Source: Gambelia wislizenii (lineage: Eukaryota; Chordata; Lepidosauria; Squamata; Crotaphytidae). From it: DNA of 64,000 bases. Position 1 is the first letter of the stretch, and each line of letters opens with the position of its first letter. Of this stretch, positions 23,431-35,379 are shown piece by piece. The stretch covers positions 71,682,001 through 71,746,000 of the forward strand of contig JAUMIR010000003.1 in NCBI GenBank assembly GCA_030847615.1, in the 5' to 3' direction. A model generated the notes under the pieces. It had not been told where the DNA came from. It was given only the letters and a program-made list of their open reading frames with translations, and did not search any database. A program made the position numbers and the translations under genes.

Positions 23431-24130
23431 GTTGTTAACTGCCCTCAAGTTGACCTTGACTCATGTGAATGAGACATCTGTAAGACCCCCTTTACTCAAC
23501 CACTCTGCTCAGGTCCTGTAGACTCAGAGCTGTGGCCTCCTTGATTGAGTCCACCCACCTATATGTGGTCTTTCTCTCTTTCTTCTGCCTTCTATTTTCC
23601 CAAGCATTATTGTCTTTTCCAGTGAGCCATGTCTTCTCATGATGTGCCCAAAGTACGACAACCTCAATATAGTCATCATGGCTTCCAAAGAGAGTTCAGG
23701 CTTGATTTGTTCTAGGACCCATTTGTCCAAAAAAGCAATACAAGGGCTCCTTGAAACAACATCTCAGGCTCGGCCAAATTGATCACCAGCAATGGTCCGC
23801 CATGGCCTCACATTGGGAGGCATGGAGATGCACTATCCACAATGCTGCAGCCTTATTTGAGAACTCACGCCGAACAAGTCTTGAAGAGAAACGATGATGC
23901 AGAAAGAAGCACAACCCAAAAACATCACCCAAGGAGCCCTTCTGATGTGCTTTCTGCAACCGGACTTGTTTATCTTGGATTGGCCTTTTTAGTCATCAGC
24001 GCACTTGCAGAAAGCGCGGGATGAGTCCCTAAATCTTCGTTTGCAAAGAAAAGCCAGAGAGAGGGAACTCTCTGGCAGAACTCTTCTCCAGCACCACATC
24101 TACATAACCAAGAATCTTTATACAATGTAC
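23431..24130 (-). mobile_element. BovB/RTE LINE fragment interrupted by another LINE
   Basis: Minus-strand translation of 23524-23730 gives ORF2 C-terminal sequence of BovB: IKPELSLEAMM, LSYFGHIMRR, SLEKTIMLGKIEGRRKR. The match breaks at about 23727 where a second LINE (23728-24052) is inserted. It appears to resume with 'aactcttctccagcaccaca' at 24061. Confidence 0.85.
23728..24052 (+). mobile_element. Unassigned LINE 3' end, copy 1
   Basis: 5'-truncated copy of the LINE best seen at 30655-31475. It ends with the family's 3' hairpin region 'aatcttcgtttgcaaagaaa' and an AGAG-rich tail. Several substitutions disrupt the frame. Confidence 0.8.
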
Positions 24131-24257
24131 CTGCTCTGTGTCTGTTGTGCACTGTGATCAGGAGGTAGTTCAGGGTAGGTGTGTCAGAACAGTTTCAACA
24201 GCCTTCTGTGCCTTTCTAAGACTCATAGTGGTTGTTGTTACCAAGCTATGGAGAATA

Positions 24258-24500
24258 CAGTTGTCCCTCCATATTCATGGATTTGACATTCACAGATTTA
24301 AGTATTCACAGCTTGAAAATATTCTTTAAAAAAAATAATAATACAACAAGCAAACCTTGATTTTGCCATCTTATATAAGGCACACCATTTTTCTATGCCA
24401 TTGCATAGAATGGGACTTGAATATTCACAGATTTGGGTATTCACGGGGCGGGGCGGGGGGTTCCTGGAACCAAACCCCAGTGAATGTGAAGGGACAACTG
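24258..24500. mobile_element. Tigger/MER44-like MITE, TA target site
   Basis: Ends CAGTTGTCCCTCCATATTC / GAATGTGAAGGGACAACTG, flanked by TA on both sides (24256-24257 and 24501-24502). 243 bp, non-coding. Its ends match those of the minisatellite-filled elements at 47371-49514 and 60524-61817. Confidence 0.88.
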
Positions 24501-24958
24501 TATCTTGCTCAGGAATAACATCTTGAATATGTTATTCAAGCCCCTCCCCCAGCTGAGTTTGCAAATGGTATCCAGACCTTATAAAAGTTGCTTTCCACCT
24601 GCAGAGTTTATTTTGTGATTTCTTTTCTCCTAATAGATTTATGGAGTCTAAGTTGGTGGGGTTCTGCAATGATAATGCCAGTGTTGGTGTGGCCTCTCCA
24701 TGTGTGAAGCCTCTGTCATATGTGAGGCTAAGAGCAATTGCCCACTGTGCGATTCTTTAAAAGGGTCCTGATCCAGTATGGCAGGGATGTAGCTAAAGGG
24801 AACATTGCCCCCAGTTGAGAATGATGCCCTCCCCCAATGATTTTTTTCCCTTAATTATCCAGATATCTAGCACTCCATTTAGAAATACAGCTTAGGTATC
24901 CAAAGAAAGCGGGCAAGCAAAGTTAATCAAGAGGATGCAAACACGGCAAATATGTGTT

Positions 24959-26178
24959 CTAGGGTGTTGTCTATACAGTAAAAAAAATAAAAATACAAAC
25001 AGCATGTGAGCGTACAGTGATCCGTTCAAATGGCTGTTCGTACAAATACGTGTCATTCAGAAAGGGGGCAGCAAAATCCACCGCAAAGTCCGTGTGTGCC
25101 ACATCCAGGGCTTTGTACAGATTTTTTAAAAAGCTCTGTACAACATGCAAATGTGTGATCGTTTGAACACTCACATTTGCACAAATACGAACAGGCAGTG
25201 CAACCTGATTGGCTGGATGAGGATGGGGCGGGCCTACCAAGGAGGGAAAGCAGCTGCGGCAGCCATGTTGGATTTTCGGCTAAGTGAGGGTCCGGTAAGT
25301 CAATCAAATGGCAATTTTATACTCTTTTTTAAACATGGGTCACCTATCGCCACCACCTACGACTCCTCGAGCGCTTTCATCAGCGCTCTCTACGCACAAT
25401 CCTAAATATACACTGGACTGACTATGTGACGAATGTTGCTGTCCTTGAGCAAGCAGGGATCACCAGCATTGAGGCCATGATATTGAGAACGCAGCTGCGC
25501 TGGGCAGGGCACGTTTCTAGGATGGAGGACCATCGCCTCCCCAAAATACTACTCTACGGTGAACTCGCCACGGGTCAGCGTAAGAGGGGCGCTCCAAAAA
25601 AGCGGTACAAAGACTCCCTGAAACAACATCTCAGGCTTGGCCAAATTGATCACCAACAGTGGTCCGCCCTGGCCTCACATCGGGAGGCATGGAGACGCAC
25701 TATCCACAGTGCTGCAGCCTTATTTGAGAACTCACGACGAACAAGTCTTGAAGAGAAACGACAACGCAGAAAGAATCACAACCCAAAAACATCACCCAAG
25801 GAGACCTTCTGCTGTGCTTTCTGCAACCGGACTTGTTTATCTCGGATTGGCCTTTTTAGTCATCAGCGCGCTTGCAGAAAGCGCGGGATGAGTCCTTCCT
25901 GAATCTTCGTTTGCGAAGAAAAGCCAGAGAGAGAGAGGATTTCTTTATTTGTAAATACTAAGTGTTGCTTGTACACACCCTGGAAAACTGTTAAAAAAAA
26001 ATTGGCGGCACAGATTTAAAATCATAAATAAATCACTTGCAGCAGCCAGCTGGCTAGGGGATCATTCGTATTTTTTGGGGGGTTGTCTTTTGGCCGTGTA
26101 GGCAGTTCACATTGTTGCGAATGCCTGCCTTTCTGAATGTGTTCGTATTTTTATCCCCTCATATAAACAAGACCTAGG
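24959..26178 (+). mobile_element. MITE family with conserved CCAAT/GC-rich core, copy A (split by LINE)
   Basis: Left end TTGTCTATACAGT; right end near ACAAGACCTAGG. The core at 25207-25280 has ATTGGCTGG, GGGGCGGGCC and GCCATGTTGGATTTT. It is split by a LINE insertion at 25331-25935; the unsplit copy at 38072-38480 shows the original sequence across the break. Confidence 0.75.
25331..25935 (+). mobile_element. Unassigned LINE 3' end, copy 2 (longest clean plus-strand frame)
   Basis: The open frame 25426-25902 (158 aa) carries LRWAGHVSRMEDHRLPK, LLYGELATGQRKRGAPKKR and a C-terminal C2HC finger (CAFC...H-x3-C). The 3' end has 'cttcgtttgcgaag', a perfect 5-bp stem hairpin, then AGAG repeats. 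LINE clade not assigned; an I/Vingi-like lineage is possible. Confidence 0.85.
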
Positions 26179-26435
26179 TGTGAACAGTTTTCACGCTCTC
26201 TCTCTCTCTGCACTGCTAGAAATGTGGGGAGCGAAATAAAATTTCATTGAAGGGCAGAGTTTTCATTTTGTACCCCCTCCCTCAGGAACTGCACCCCTGG
26301 AGTAGATCCACATGAGCAAACCTCAGTTTACAGATCACCATTACTGAGCAAAATCAAATGACTGCAGTGTTATTTTTCATCCTGGTTTTACACTGATATT
26401 CTTCAAGGATGGGTTAAGAGTTGCCTGTTTGTGCT

Positions 26436-27340
26436 ATTGTTGTTAACTACCCATTAAGCTGACTCCATGAATAAGAGACCTCCAAGTCACCCTATCCTCA
26501 ACAGCCCTGCTCAGCTCTCGCAGACTCATGGCTGTGGCTTCCTTGATTGAATCTATCCAACTGGAATATGGTCTTCCTCTTTTCTACCTGACCAAGCATT
26601 ATTGTCTTTTCTAGTGAGTCATGTCTTCTCTAGGAGGTTGTCTATATAGTGAAAATAGCCCTCACAGAATTCGCTGGGAATATGAGCTCCCTTAATGGGA
26701 TCCCTCATTGTCTCATCATGTTGTGAAGGAGGGGGGTCAAAAAGAGGAAAAACTACACAAGAAACGCATTTGCGGCTTTTCCCGACTTTTTAAAAAAGCT
26801 CCTGTGATATGTGCATTTGCTCATTGAGACAAGCAATTTGATATGAATCGCTTCCCTGTACAAGACAAAATGTAAACCTGATCGGTTGGATGAGCGCAGG
26901 GGGCAGGGCTTGGTTACAGGGCAAGTGCCTGCTGCCACCATGTTGGATTTTCGCCTTAGCGAGTGATTGCTAAGGCGATAAAATGGGGATTTGTGCTATC
27001 TTTCTCTCTCTCCCCCCCCCGAAAGGTGAAATATCACTTGTGTGCACCATAGAAATAGGCAGCAGATTTTAAAATGCAAGTAATTTGCTCGCGTCCGTCA
27101 TCTCAGCTACAGGCATGCAAAGTTATGGGGGCTGTAAAATCATTAAGACAGGTTGTACCTGCTGCAACTTGCTATTACTGTGGAACAACCCATTTTTTTC
27201 TCCCTTCGTACAGACAAGCCCTAGATGTGTCCAGAGTTCTACAGTCTCAGTTTCGTCATCTGGACTTCTAGGGAGACTTCAAGTTTGATTGGCTCTAGGA
27301 CCCATTTTAAATAGTCCACGCTATCCATAGGGACATCTGC
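26436..27340 (-). mobile_element. BovB/RTE fragment split by MITE copy D
   Basis: 26436-26630 and 27224-27340 are consecutive parts of the same BovB ORF2 region seen at 23431-23727 ('gccatgtcttctcatgatgt' is continuous there). The 593-bp MITE 26631-27223 lies exactly between them. Confidence 0.8.
26631..27223 (+). mobile_element. MITE family with conserved CCAAT/GC-rich core, copy D
   Basis: Ends CTAGGAGGTTGTCTATATAG and the complement of CTAGGGCTTGTCTGTA. The core at 26880-26960 has GGTTGGATGAGCGCAGGGGG, GTGCCTGCTGCC and CCATGTTGGATTTTCGCC. Insertion into BovB defines both boundaries. Confidence 0.75.
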
Positions 27341-27441
27341 AACTGCAACTGCTTAGAATGTCTGCCTGAAGTAGGAGTTTATAAAATTTAAACTGAGGTT
27401 TATAACATTATTCACAGAGTGTCTATGTGAGAGGCAGGGCA

Positions 27442-27446
<5 letters not shown>

Positions 27447-27493
<47 letters not shown>
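27447..27493. repeat. (GA)n microsatellite
   Basis: An uninterrupted GA dinucleotide run of about 23 units. Confidence 0.95.
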
Positions 27494-27496
<3 letters not shown>

Positions 27497-27534
27497 TTTC
27501 TTCCTCGCTCATAATATATTAATTTAAAATCATC

Positions 27535-28215
27535 CAGTGAAACTGATTAACAGCAGATTCAGGTCAGACAAAAGGAAGCATTTCTTCACAGAGTACATAA
27601 TTGATGTAAGGAATTAGTGTCCGAAAACGTGATGATGGCCACCAGCTCAGCTGGTTTTAAAAAGGGATCAGACAAATTTGTGGAGGATAAGATTATCAAC
27701 CGCTACTAGTCAGGATGGCCATATGGTGGACTTCCATGTTCAGAGTAAGGAGAAGCAACAATGCAGGAGAGCTATTACTTGTGTGCTCAGCTGCTAGACT
27801 TCCAGGAGACATCTGTTTGGATACTGTCCCCAGAATCCTGTTGTTGTCTTGTGCATGTGTAAGTTCCTCTAATGGAAGTGGGTAGACATTTTTGTCCAGT
27901 GTAGAATGTCTGTATTCAGTTCAAGGTTGTGAAAGCACAGTTGTGGATGCAGTGACAATGTATATGCAGATGCACATGGGGAGGTGCATGTATGCACATT
28001 TGGGTGTGCATTTGGTTGCACAGTTGTGTTTGCATTCAGTTGCGTAATATTGTCATCCAACACAAGGGTTATGTAGCACAATCCACAAGTAACCCTGCAT
28101 ACAGAGGTTGACACTATGAGACTCAGATGTAGAACTTCAGCCTGTGAGATACTAGATGTTGGATTATATGGGCCTTTGGTATGATTCAGCAGGGCTCCTC
28201 TTATGTTCTGTCATC
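27535..28215 (+). mobile_element. CR1-like LINE 3' end, interrupted
   Basis: 'gtcagacaaaaggaagcatt', 'aaagggatcagacaaatttg', and the tail 'gatgttggattatatgggcc' with 'gattcagcagggctcctctt' mark a second CR1 subfamily. The middle (about 27850-28110) does not match and looks like an insertion with (TGCA)-rich sequence. Confidence 0.7.
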
Positions 28216-29955
28216 TGCAGTAATCTTACTGTGTGAAGAAGTGGATTTCAAGACATTTGTGCAAGCACACAAAATTGCCTCACAAACAACTGTGGAAACT
28301 TAGAGATGCCATTTCTGCATGTGGATGAAATCATTTAAATTTATATATTGTTACCTAGAACTGTACAACTGGTTAATGCAATCTTCTCTTGCAAACATTA
28401 GTACAAATTTAAGAGGGGAGAAATCACCAAAGTTAGGTTATCTCTTTGTAAGAACTGTTCTCTGTTTTATGAATTTAAGAAGACAAGTACTATAGCTTGG
28501 TTTTCATTTTGAAACCATTATCAATAAACATGCTAGATTAAGATAGCTGTATTAGTCACACGGTATATATAGGCAGGATGAATTACACTGCACAGGTCTT
28601 CTGATGATAAAGAAAAGAAAATCTTTATAGCATGAGGTTCATGCTGTTTATTAGCTTTGGTGGGTTATTCCCTCTTTTTTGTTTTGTTTTTTTAAAAAAC
28701 CCAACTTATTCCCCCCCCCCACATTTTTCTGTCTCTTATTTCACAATAATTATATCTTCACTATGGAAAGATCATAGTGGACAGTTGGAGGTCAATTTAA
28801 GTTTGGGAATTTATACCTTGATTTGGGAAATGCTGGCATTTATGCACTATTTTATGTAAGTGGTTGAAATATATGAGAGACTATAAAGAGCCACAAAGCA
28901 GTTTGTGGTATTGATGTTTGCCTCTGGTTGTAAAAGTATATAACTAGTGAAATAACCTGCTGAGTGTTAATTCTGAGTAAAGGTTATTTACCATAGAATG
29001 AGTTAGCAGCAAATGTGAAGTATGAAGAGAATATTATGAAACTTTTGTTTACCTGCAGCATATTGATGATCAGACATAAAAGTGGAGCTGCTCTAACAGA
29101 TCTCTGTTCTCATTTGTAGAACCACTGAGTATATTGTCTATGACTGTGGGATAAAATGCACCAAATGCAATTTGTAGAAAAGGAGCATGTTATGCCCCAA
29201 AGACAAATTCTTATCAAAGGCTGATACTTTCTGTATGGTTGGGGAAGAAAGTAACTTCATTCTTTAAAACAGGAGTGAAGTTTGGTTCCCCACTTTCAGG
29301 ATATTCAAACACAGATTTGTGCGACTTTCTAAGATGCAAGTTGCATCACATTCCAGAATGCCCTCAAGTAGAATCAATGTTTAGTGATACTGTACCCAAA
29401 GCCTGGAAATTTGCTTTTTTTGAGATTACAACTCTCCAAACGTCCAGCCTTTATGGCCACTTGCTAGGGGATTCTGGAAGCTGTAGTCCAAAATTAACAC
29501 AAATTCTGAGTACAGGAAGCCCCCACTTATCCATCAGATTAGGGGTTGTAGCACGGTCACGAACTGGAATTGGTCAAAAATCAGAACCCAGGTAGGGAAC
29601 AGGAGGGAATTAAGGAGGCTTGCTTGGGACTTGCACCCATGTGCCCACTGCTTGCAGAGTTTCTCAGTTGGCTTGGTGACTTCCCCCCTCTCAGCTCACT
29701 TTGCAAGCAATGGGCACATGCATGGCCAGTCCCAAGCAAGACCCCTCATCAAATTAATGGAACATTTCTTAATTTGCAAGCATTGAAAGAGCAAGTTATC
29801 AGATAACGAGGCATCCAGTATATCTGTCAGGCAGTATACAGGTATACTGGATGCAAGCAGTGAAAACTCTGAACACTGCTTTATCCAAGTGGTGAGCCAG
29901 ATGGACCACTGATGTGACCCAACAAGCACAGGAGTTGCTGTAAGTGGAGGATCAC
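28216..29955. other. No gene recognised
   Basis: Mostly unassigned AT-rich DNA. 29425-29490 resembles a hAT MITE arm ('gattctggaagctgtagtcc'). A short near-duplicate 'ggcacatgcatggccagtcc' / 'gcttgggacttgcacccatg' pair at 29620-29730 hints at inverted repeats. Confidence 0.4.
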
Positions 29956-29959
29956 ATTA

Positions 29960-30195
29960 TATGCAGGTCAAGCCCCGTATGCACAGATTTGGTATCCATG
30001 GTTTCACTCATCCATGTCCAACCCCCCCCCAAAAAACACAACCCCATTCTCTCTAGGCATTCCTAGGTCCTCCAGTGCAATTCTATGCTCAGCTTCCAGC
30101 ATTCATCTCATTGAAAATAATAGGGTTCCTATTATGCACGTATCCACAGAGAGTCATGGAATGTATCCCCTGTGGGTATGGGGATCAACCTATAT
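29960..30195. mobile_element. Tigger-like MITE
   Basis: Left 'caggtcaagccccgtatgca' and right 'tatggggatcaacctata' are loosely complementary. The interior has 'ctctctaggcattcctaggt', shared with the decayed copies at 1205-1600 and 3030-3226. Confidence 0.5.
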
Positions 30196-30654
30196 GTGCA
30201 TACCATTAGATTGCACAAGTAAAATACTGGGATCAGTACTATTACTTTTTCTTTTGTTTAATGAACGTTTTGTTCTAACAACAGGTCATATTTCATATTT
30301 CCTTCCATTCAATCCCAACGATGTGGAATGCTTGAAATGCTCCTAGATGAAGAAGTACTGCAGTAACATATTGTTAACACCTTGCACATTTTCCTAAGCA
30401 CCCACTTGTACTCTTTTGGGGAGTTAATAAAGGTTACATTTTGCCAAATCAGGGCTTCGGTGGACATTACACAGGTAAACAGAAACAGATTCTCTATTGA
30501 GGACCAAGGGAAGAGAAGAATGTTCACAGTCCCTGTGATATTCCATGAGCGCAATACTATACACTCTCTTTGAAATTAATGGAGAAGTTGCCACACGCTT
30601 CACCAGGAAATGAATAGCAAATCCTGCTTTACCACTTAACACCCTTCTACGTCT

Positions 30655-31475
30655 CTGGCTTTTCTTCGCAAACGAAGATTCAGGAAGGACTCATCCCGCG
30701 CCTTCTGCAAGCGCGCTGATGACTAAAAAGGCCAATCCGAGATAAACAAGTCCGGTTGCAAAAAGTGCAGCAGAAGGTCTCCTTGGGTGATGTTTTTGGG
30801 TCGTGATTCTTTCTGCGTTGTCGTTTCTCTTCAAGACTTGTTCGTCGTGAGTTCTCAAATAAGGCTGCAGCATTGTGGATAGTGCGTCTCCATGCCTCCC
30901 GATGTGAGGCCAGGGCGGACCACCGTTGGTGATCAATCTGGCCAAGCCTGAGATGCTGTTTCAGGGAGTCCTTGTATCGCTTTTTTGGAGCGCCCCTCCC
31001 ACGCTGACCCGTGGCGAGTTCACCGTAGAGTAGTATTTTTGGGAGGCGATGGTCCTCCATCCTAGAAACGTGCCCTGCCCAGCGCAGCTGCGTTCTCAAT
31101 ATCATGGCCTCAATGCTGGTGATCCCTGCTTGTTCAAGGACAGCAACATTCGTCACATAGTCAGTCCAGTGTATATTTAGGATTGTGCGTAGACAGCGCT
31201 GATGAAAGCGCTCGAGGAGTCGTAGGTGGTGGCGATAGGTAACCCATGTTTCAGATCCATAAAGGAGGATAGACAGTACGATGGCTCTATACACACTGAT
31301 TTTTGTGCTTTGCCTCAGGTGTTTATTGCTCCAGACTCTTTTGTGGAGTCTTCCAAATGCACTATATGCCTTTGCTAATCTGTGATCGATCTCTTTGTCA
31401 ATAACGATTATTTCGCTTTTAAATTGTTGCCATGTACCCTGTGCCAGATCCTGATCTAGGTTTCCTATCATGCTA
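30655..31475 (-). mobile_element. Unassigned LINE 3' end, copy 3 (longest)
   Basis: An intact 263-residue frame (30680-31471) covers the end of the reverse transcriptase and the C-terminus. It includes HRLAKAYSAFGRL, ILLYGSETWVTYRHHLRLLERFHQRCLR, RWAGHVSRM, GRGAPKKRYKDSLK and a C-terminal CTFC...HQRAC finger. The 3' end has the CTTCGTTTGCGAAG hairpin. The residues before the truncation correspond to the segment after the YADD box of other LINE RTs. The frame is open but has no RT catalytic core, so it is not a functional gene. Confidence 0.88.
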
Positions 31476-31683
31476 TTCTTATATCATTTTATTTACTAAT
31501 TTTGATATTAACAAGTCTCCTGTGTTAAAACAAGAGATGCATTTTACTGTATCATGATGCATTTTACTTTTCTATATCCTCTGCTGCCACAGCAGCAACA
31601 ACAAAGACATCCATTGGTTTATTGCACTTCACCATAAAGCACCTCGCCATAGTCCATAGCTAACTTCCAAAAATCAATAGCTG

Positions 31684-31985
31684 CATTTCTTTTAGTGTGA
31701 TTACTTGATTGTTTGAAGTTAAGTGACTAGTTTTGACCAGTGAATGCTGAAGAAGTCAGTGCAGCAATACACTAAGTACTCTGATTCTGACCTGGGGTGA
31801 TTTATAAGTGGTTGAATATAAAACCTTTGTAGCTGGCTAGACTTAGAAAAGACTCCTTACATGTACAAATATACATTGATTTGAAAATGGGATGCTTGTT
31901 TGTCCAGTGAAATAGGTATTTCTTTTTACTCAAAACCTTCAGTGAGACATGATGGTGTCAGATGTGTGTGCTGTCAACACATTTC
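31684..31985 (+). repeat. ~300-bp duplicated sequence, copy 1
   Basis: Highly similar to 36430-36685 plus 37195-37227 plus 37650-37683. Shared text includes 'agctggctag', 'gaaaagactccttaca', 'ttgaaaatgggatgcttgtt' and 'cagtgagacatgatggtgtc'. Uninterrupted here. Family unknown. Confidence 0.8.
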
Positions 31986-32151
31986 TGTGACATGGTAGAC
32001 AAGGAGTGATCAAAGGCTTAAAGGGTTGCATTATTTTTCTGGGGGATTTCTAAGACTGGGAGTAAGCCCTCTCAGAAGAAAAATTTCTAAGGAAAATTGG
32101 GAAAGGGAGCGTGATTAAGAAAAGGATTCTTTCCTCCTCCCTCTGATTACT

Positions 32152-32233
32152 GTTGTTGCTGTTACTGTGTGTCTTCAGGTCATTTCCAACTTATGGCAAC
32201 CCCAAGGCAAACTTATCACAGGGCAGTGTGAAA
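32152..32233 (-). repeat. Sauria-type SINE 3' fragment
   Basis: 'tgttgctgttactgtgtgtc' followed by 'catttccaacttatggcaac': the tail and part of the body. Confidence 0.65.
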
Positions 32234-33066
32234 GGCCCCTGGATGTTATACTCCTGTCGATACAGCCTAGAATGGCATTGGCTTTTCTGGTGTTAGGCCT
32301 TGCATGCATGGCCTAGCAAAAGATTGGTTCAGGCTGCATTTGACACTCTAGGCCCGGTTTACCTATAGTAGAACGGGTCAAGGAGAGGTCTCTCTCCACA
32401 GCGGGAGGGAATGAGAAAGTCATCCTACGACCAAGGAGATAAAGATGTTTCAGTACATCCTGACACCTGGTATGATAAATGGCATGAGAAAATTTCTTCT
32501 TCTTAATTGGCTTGGGAAAGTTTTCCCTCCTCTCCACTGTTTTCTCAAAGATTCAGTAGGAGAAATACGGTACATATAAGGTGATGCCAGCAGATACAGG
32601 GCTGGTGCTTCACAGCAACATGCAACTCTGTATAGCCGGTTTGTGTATGTATCTTCTTGCTTTCTATGTCTGATTGATGACAGTATGCCTATTCTGCTTT
32701 TCTATCTGCTGTCATTAATAAAATAGCCTTCTTTCTCAAGCCCAGGGCTGGTGTGTGGTCATTTTGCTTGCTTCATATCCTGAACCAGCAGGGCGCCCAA
32801 GCCAGGGTTGTGCTGCCAGTGTAACATCTGGCCACTGCATCACACTGTTGACTTATGTTTAGCTTGTGGTCTACTAAGACCCCTGGATCCTTCTCATGTG
32901 TTTGTTATCAAGCCAGGTGTCATTCTATATTTGTGCATTTAATTTGTATTACCAAAATGTAGTACCTGGCATTTGTCCATCTTGAAATTCATTCTCTTAA
33001 TTTGGCACAGTTTTTCAATCTGTTAAGGTAATTCTGAATTTTGATTCTGTCCATTGATGTATTGTA

Positions 33067-33295
33067 CAGTTATCCCTCCACATTCACGAATTTGGCATTC
33101 ACGGTTTTAAGTATTCACGGCTTGAAAATATTATTAAAAAAATAATAATCCAAAAGCAAATCTTGATTTTGCCATCTTATATAAGGAACACCATTTTGCT
33201 ATGCCATTGCATATAATGGGACTTGAGTATTCACAGATTTGGTTATTCACAGGGGGTCCTGGAACCAAACCCCAGTGAATATGAAGGGACAACTA
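33067..33295. mobile_element. Tigger/MER44-like MITE, TA target site
   Basis: Ends CAGTTATCCCTCCACATTC / GAATATGAAGGGACAACTA, flanked by TA. The interior is near-identical to 24258-24500 ('cttgattttgccatcttata'). Confidence 0.88.
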
Positions 33296-33341
33296 TATTC
33301 CATACCTGTCCCAATTTGGTTCATTTGCAAATGTTATAAAC

Positions 33342-33540
33342 ATTGTTGCTGTTGTGTGCCTTCAAGTCATTTCTGGCTTACGGGATCTCTGAGGCAAACC
33401 TGCCATGGGCTTTTCCTGACAAGATTTGTTCAGAGGGAGTTTGTCATTGCCTTCCTCTGAGGCTGAGACAGAGTGTGACTTGTCCAGGGTCACCCAGTGG
33501 GTTTCCATGGCCAAAGGGGAAACCACAACACCACATTGGC
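33342..33540 (-). repeat. Sauria-type SINE
   Basis: 'tgttgctgttgtgtgccttc' tail, 'gccttcctctgaggctgaga' body, 'cacccagtgggtttccatgg' near the head; head truncated. Confidence 0.8.
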
Positions 33541-34002
33541 TGATTTGCCCAGGACTTTTCCTGTAAGTTTTTGGCTCCAATAGAATGGCTCCAATAGGAT
33601 GTTCTTTAAAATGTAACAGTTATTATTTATCTTGCAGCCATTAATATATCCTCCAGCTATTCTCAGTGTAGAGTATATGAGCAGTTTACTAAGCAACTGC
33701 TATCACACAAGACAATGCACCTGAGCATAGCAATGGTTGTTGGCAATATGGAGAGTACCAGGGACCCTAAAAACAAAGAGAGATCAATTGTGCATTTTAT
33801 TGAGGAGGATGAATTGGATGGTAGTTGAGTTGAACTTTGATTCTTTCTGGGGCATGAGGGTATATGATTCTGGTACTCCATAGATGTCTCCTATCAGCCC
33901 CATCAAAATACCTCCCATCATCCGCATCATACTCATCTAATCAAGAATGAAGGAATGACCTGGTTGTGTTCAAATGCTGCCAAATTATTTGTTTGTTATT
34001 TG

Positions 34003-34193
34003 TTGTTGTGTGCCTTCAAGTCACTTCCAACTTATAATGGCCCTAATGCAAACCGATCACAGAGTTTTCTGGGCTGAGAGTGTGTGAACTGCCCAAGGTC
34101 ACCCAGTGGGTCTTCATGGCTGACTGAGGATTCAAACCCTGGTCTCCAGAGTTGTAGTCCAACACTCAAACCACTAACTAGACCACGCTGGCT
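34003..34193 (-). repeat. Sauria-type SINE
   Basis: Complete from tail 'gttgttgtgtgccttcaagt' to head 'ccactaactagaccacgctg', including the B-box region (complement of 'gattcaaaccctggtctcca'). Confidence 0.85.
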
Positions 34194-34210
34194 CCAAATC
34201 ATATAAGATT

Positions 34211-34632
34211 AAAATCTCTCTCTGGCTTTTCTTCGCAAACGAAGATTCAGGAAGGACTCATCCCGCGCTTTCTGCAAGCGCGCTGATGACTAAAAAGGCC
34301 AATCCGAGATAAACAAGTCCGGTTGCAAAAAGCACAGCAGAAGGTCTCCTTGGGTGATGTTTTTGGGTTGTGATTCTTTTTGCGTTGTCGTTTCTCTTCA
34401 AGACTTGTTCGTCGTGAGTTCTCAAATAAGGCTGCAGCATTGTGGATAGTGCATCTCCATGCCTCCCGATGTGAGGCCAGGGCGGACCACTGTTGGTGGT
34501 CAATTTGGCCAAGCCTGAGATGTTGTTTCAGGGAGTCTTTGTATCGCTTTTTTGGAGCGCCCCTCTTACGCTGACCCGTGGCGAGTTCACCGTAGAGTAG
34601 TATTTTTGGGAGGCGATGGTCCTCCATCCTAG
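34211..34632 (-). mobile_element. Unassigned LINE 3' end, copy 4
   Basis: 126-residue open frame (34247-34627) starting at MEDHRLPK and ending in the C2HC finger and stop. The 3' hairpin and an (AGAG) tail lie at 34211-34245. Very similar to copies 2 and 3. Confidence 0.88.
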
Positions 34633-35375
34633 ATTAAGATTAAAATAGTCTAAAAGCTTAATGGCAGGGTATTGAGCTATTATTGAGTAGGCACATGATC
34701 TTACTAAAGCTACAGCTGGAAGCTCAATGTAGACAGCTGGGCAAGAAACATGAATACATCTGAATTTCCCCCTTCATTTCCCAATTTCCTGAGGACTCAT
34801 CTGCATGACAATTATTGCCAAGACTGGTGACAGATATTGCTCAATACGCTTATCTTCTGATTCATTCTCAGCATTGATTTAGTTGTTCTGAATTAACAAA
34901 AGTGATAAATATGTTAAATGCTTACAGGTTTCAGTTTAGTTTGGAATTGTACTGTCAAAATACATAGCATTCTGCAGCCAATAATGGCTATAGAGGAGTT
35001 GTATGAAGCCCATAGATAAGCCAATTACTCTATATTGCAAAAGTTGTTATCCTCATGTTTGCAACCGCTATGAGTTTAGATGATCTGGGCATGAGAGGAG
35101 AGGGTCAGGAAAGCCTGCATGTCCCCTCGGCACTTTTCATGCTTCATGGTTCTCTTAAGAGAGAAGAGTTATATGAATGTTGTGACCTGGATCACATATG
35201 GAAGCACAGAGCAATTTCTTTGCAGGAGGCATATTAATCTGTTAGATCAAACATAAAAAAGAATCCAGTGACACCTTAAAAACTTACTGTGCCATAGGCT
35301 TTTAAAAATTATTACAACCCATGAAGCATCCATCTATGTGGACTCTGTTGCATCACAGATTATGTCACCATTAAT
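34633..35375. other. No gene recognised
   Basis: Unassigned. 35262-35300 has a faint 'aatccagtgacaccttaaaa' match to the terminal repeat at 7731-7790. Confidence 0.4.
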
Positions 35376-35379
35376 CTAT

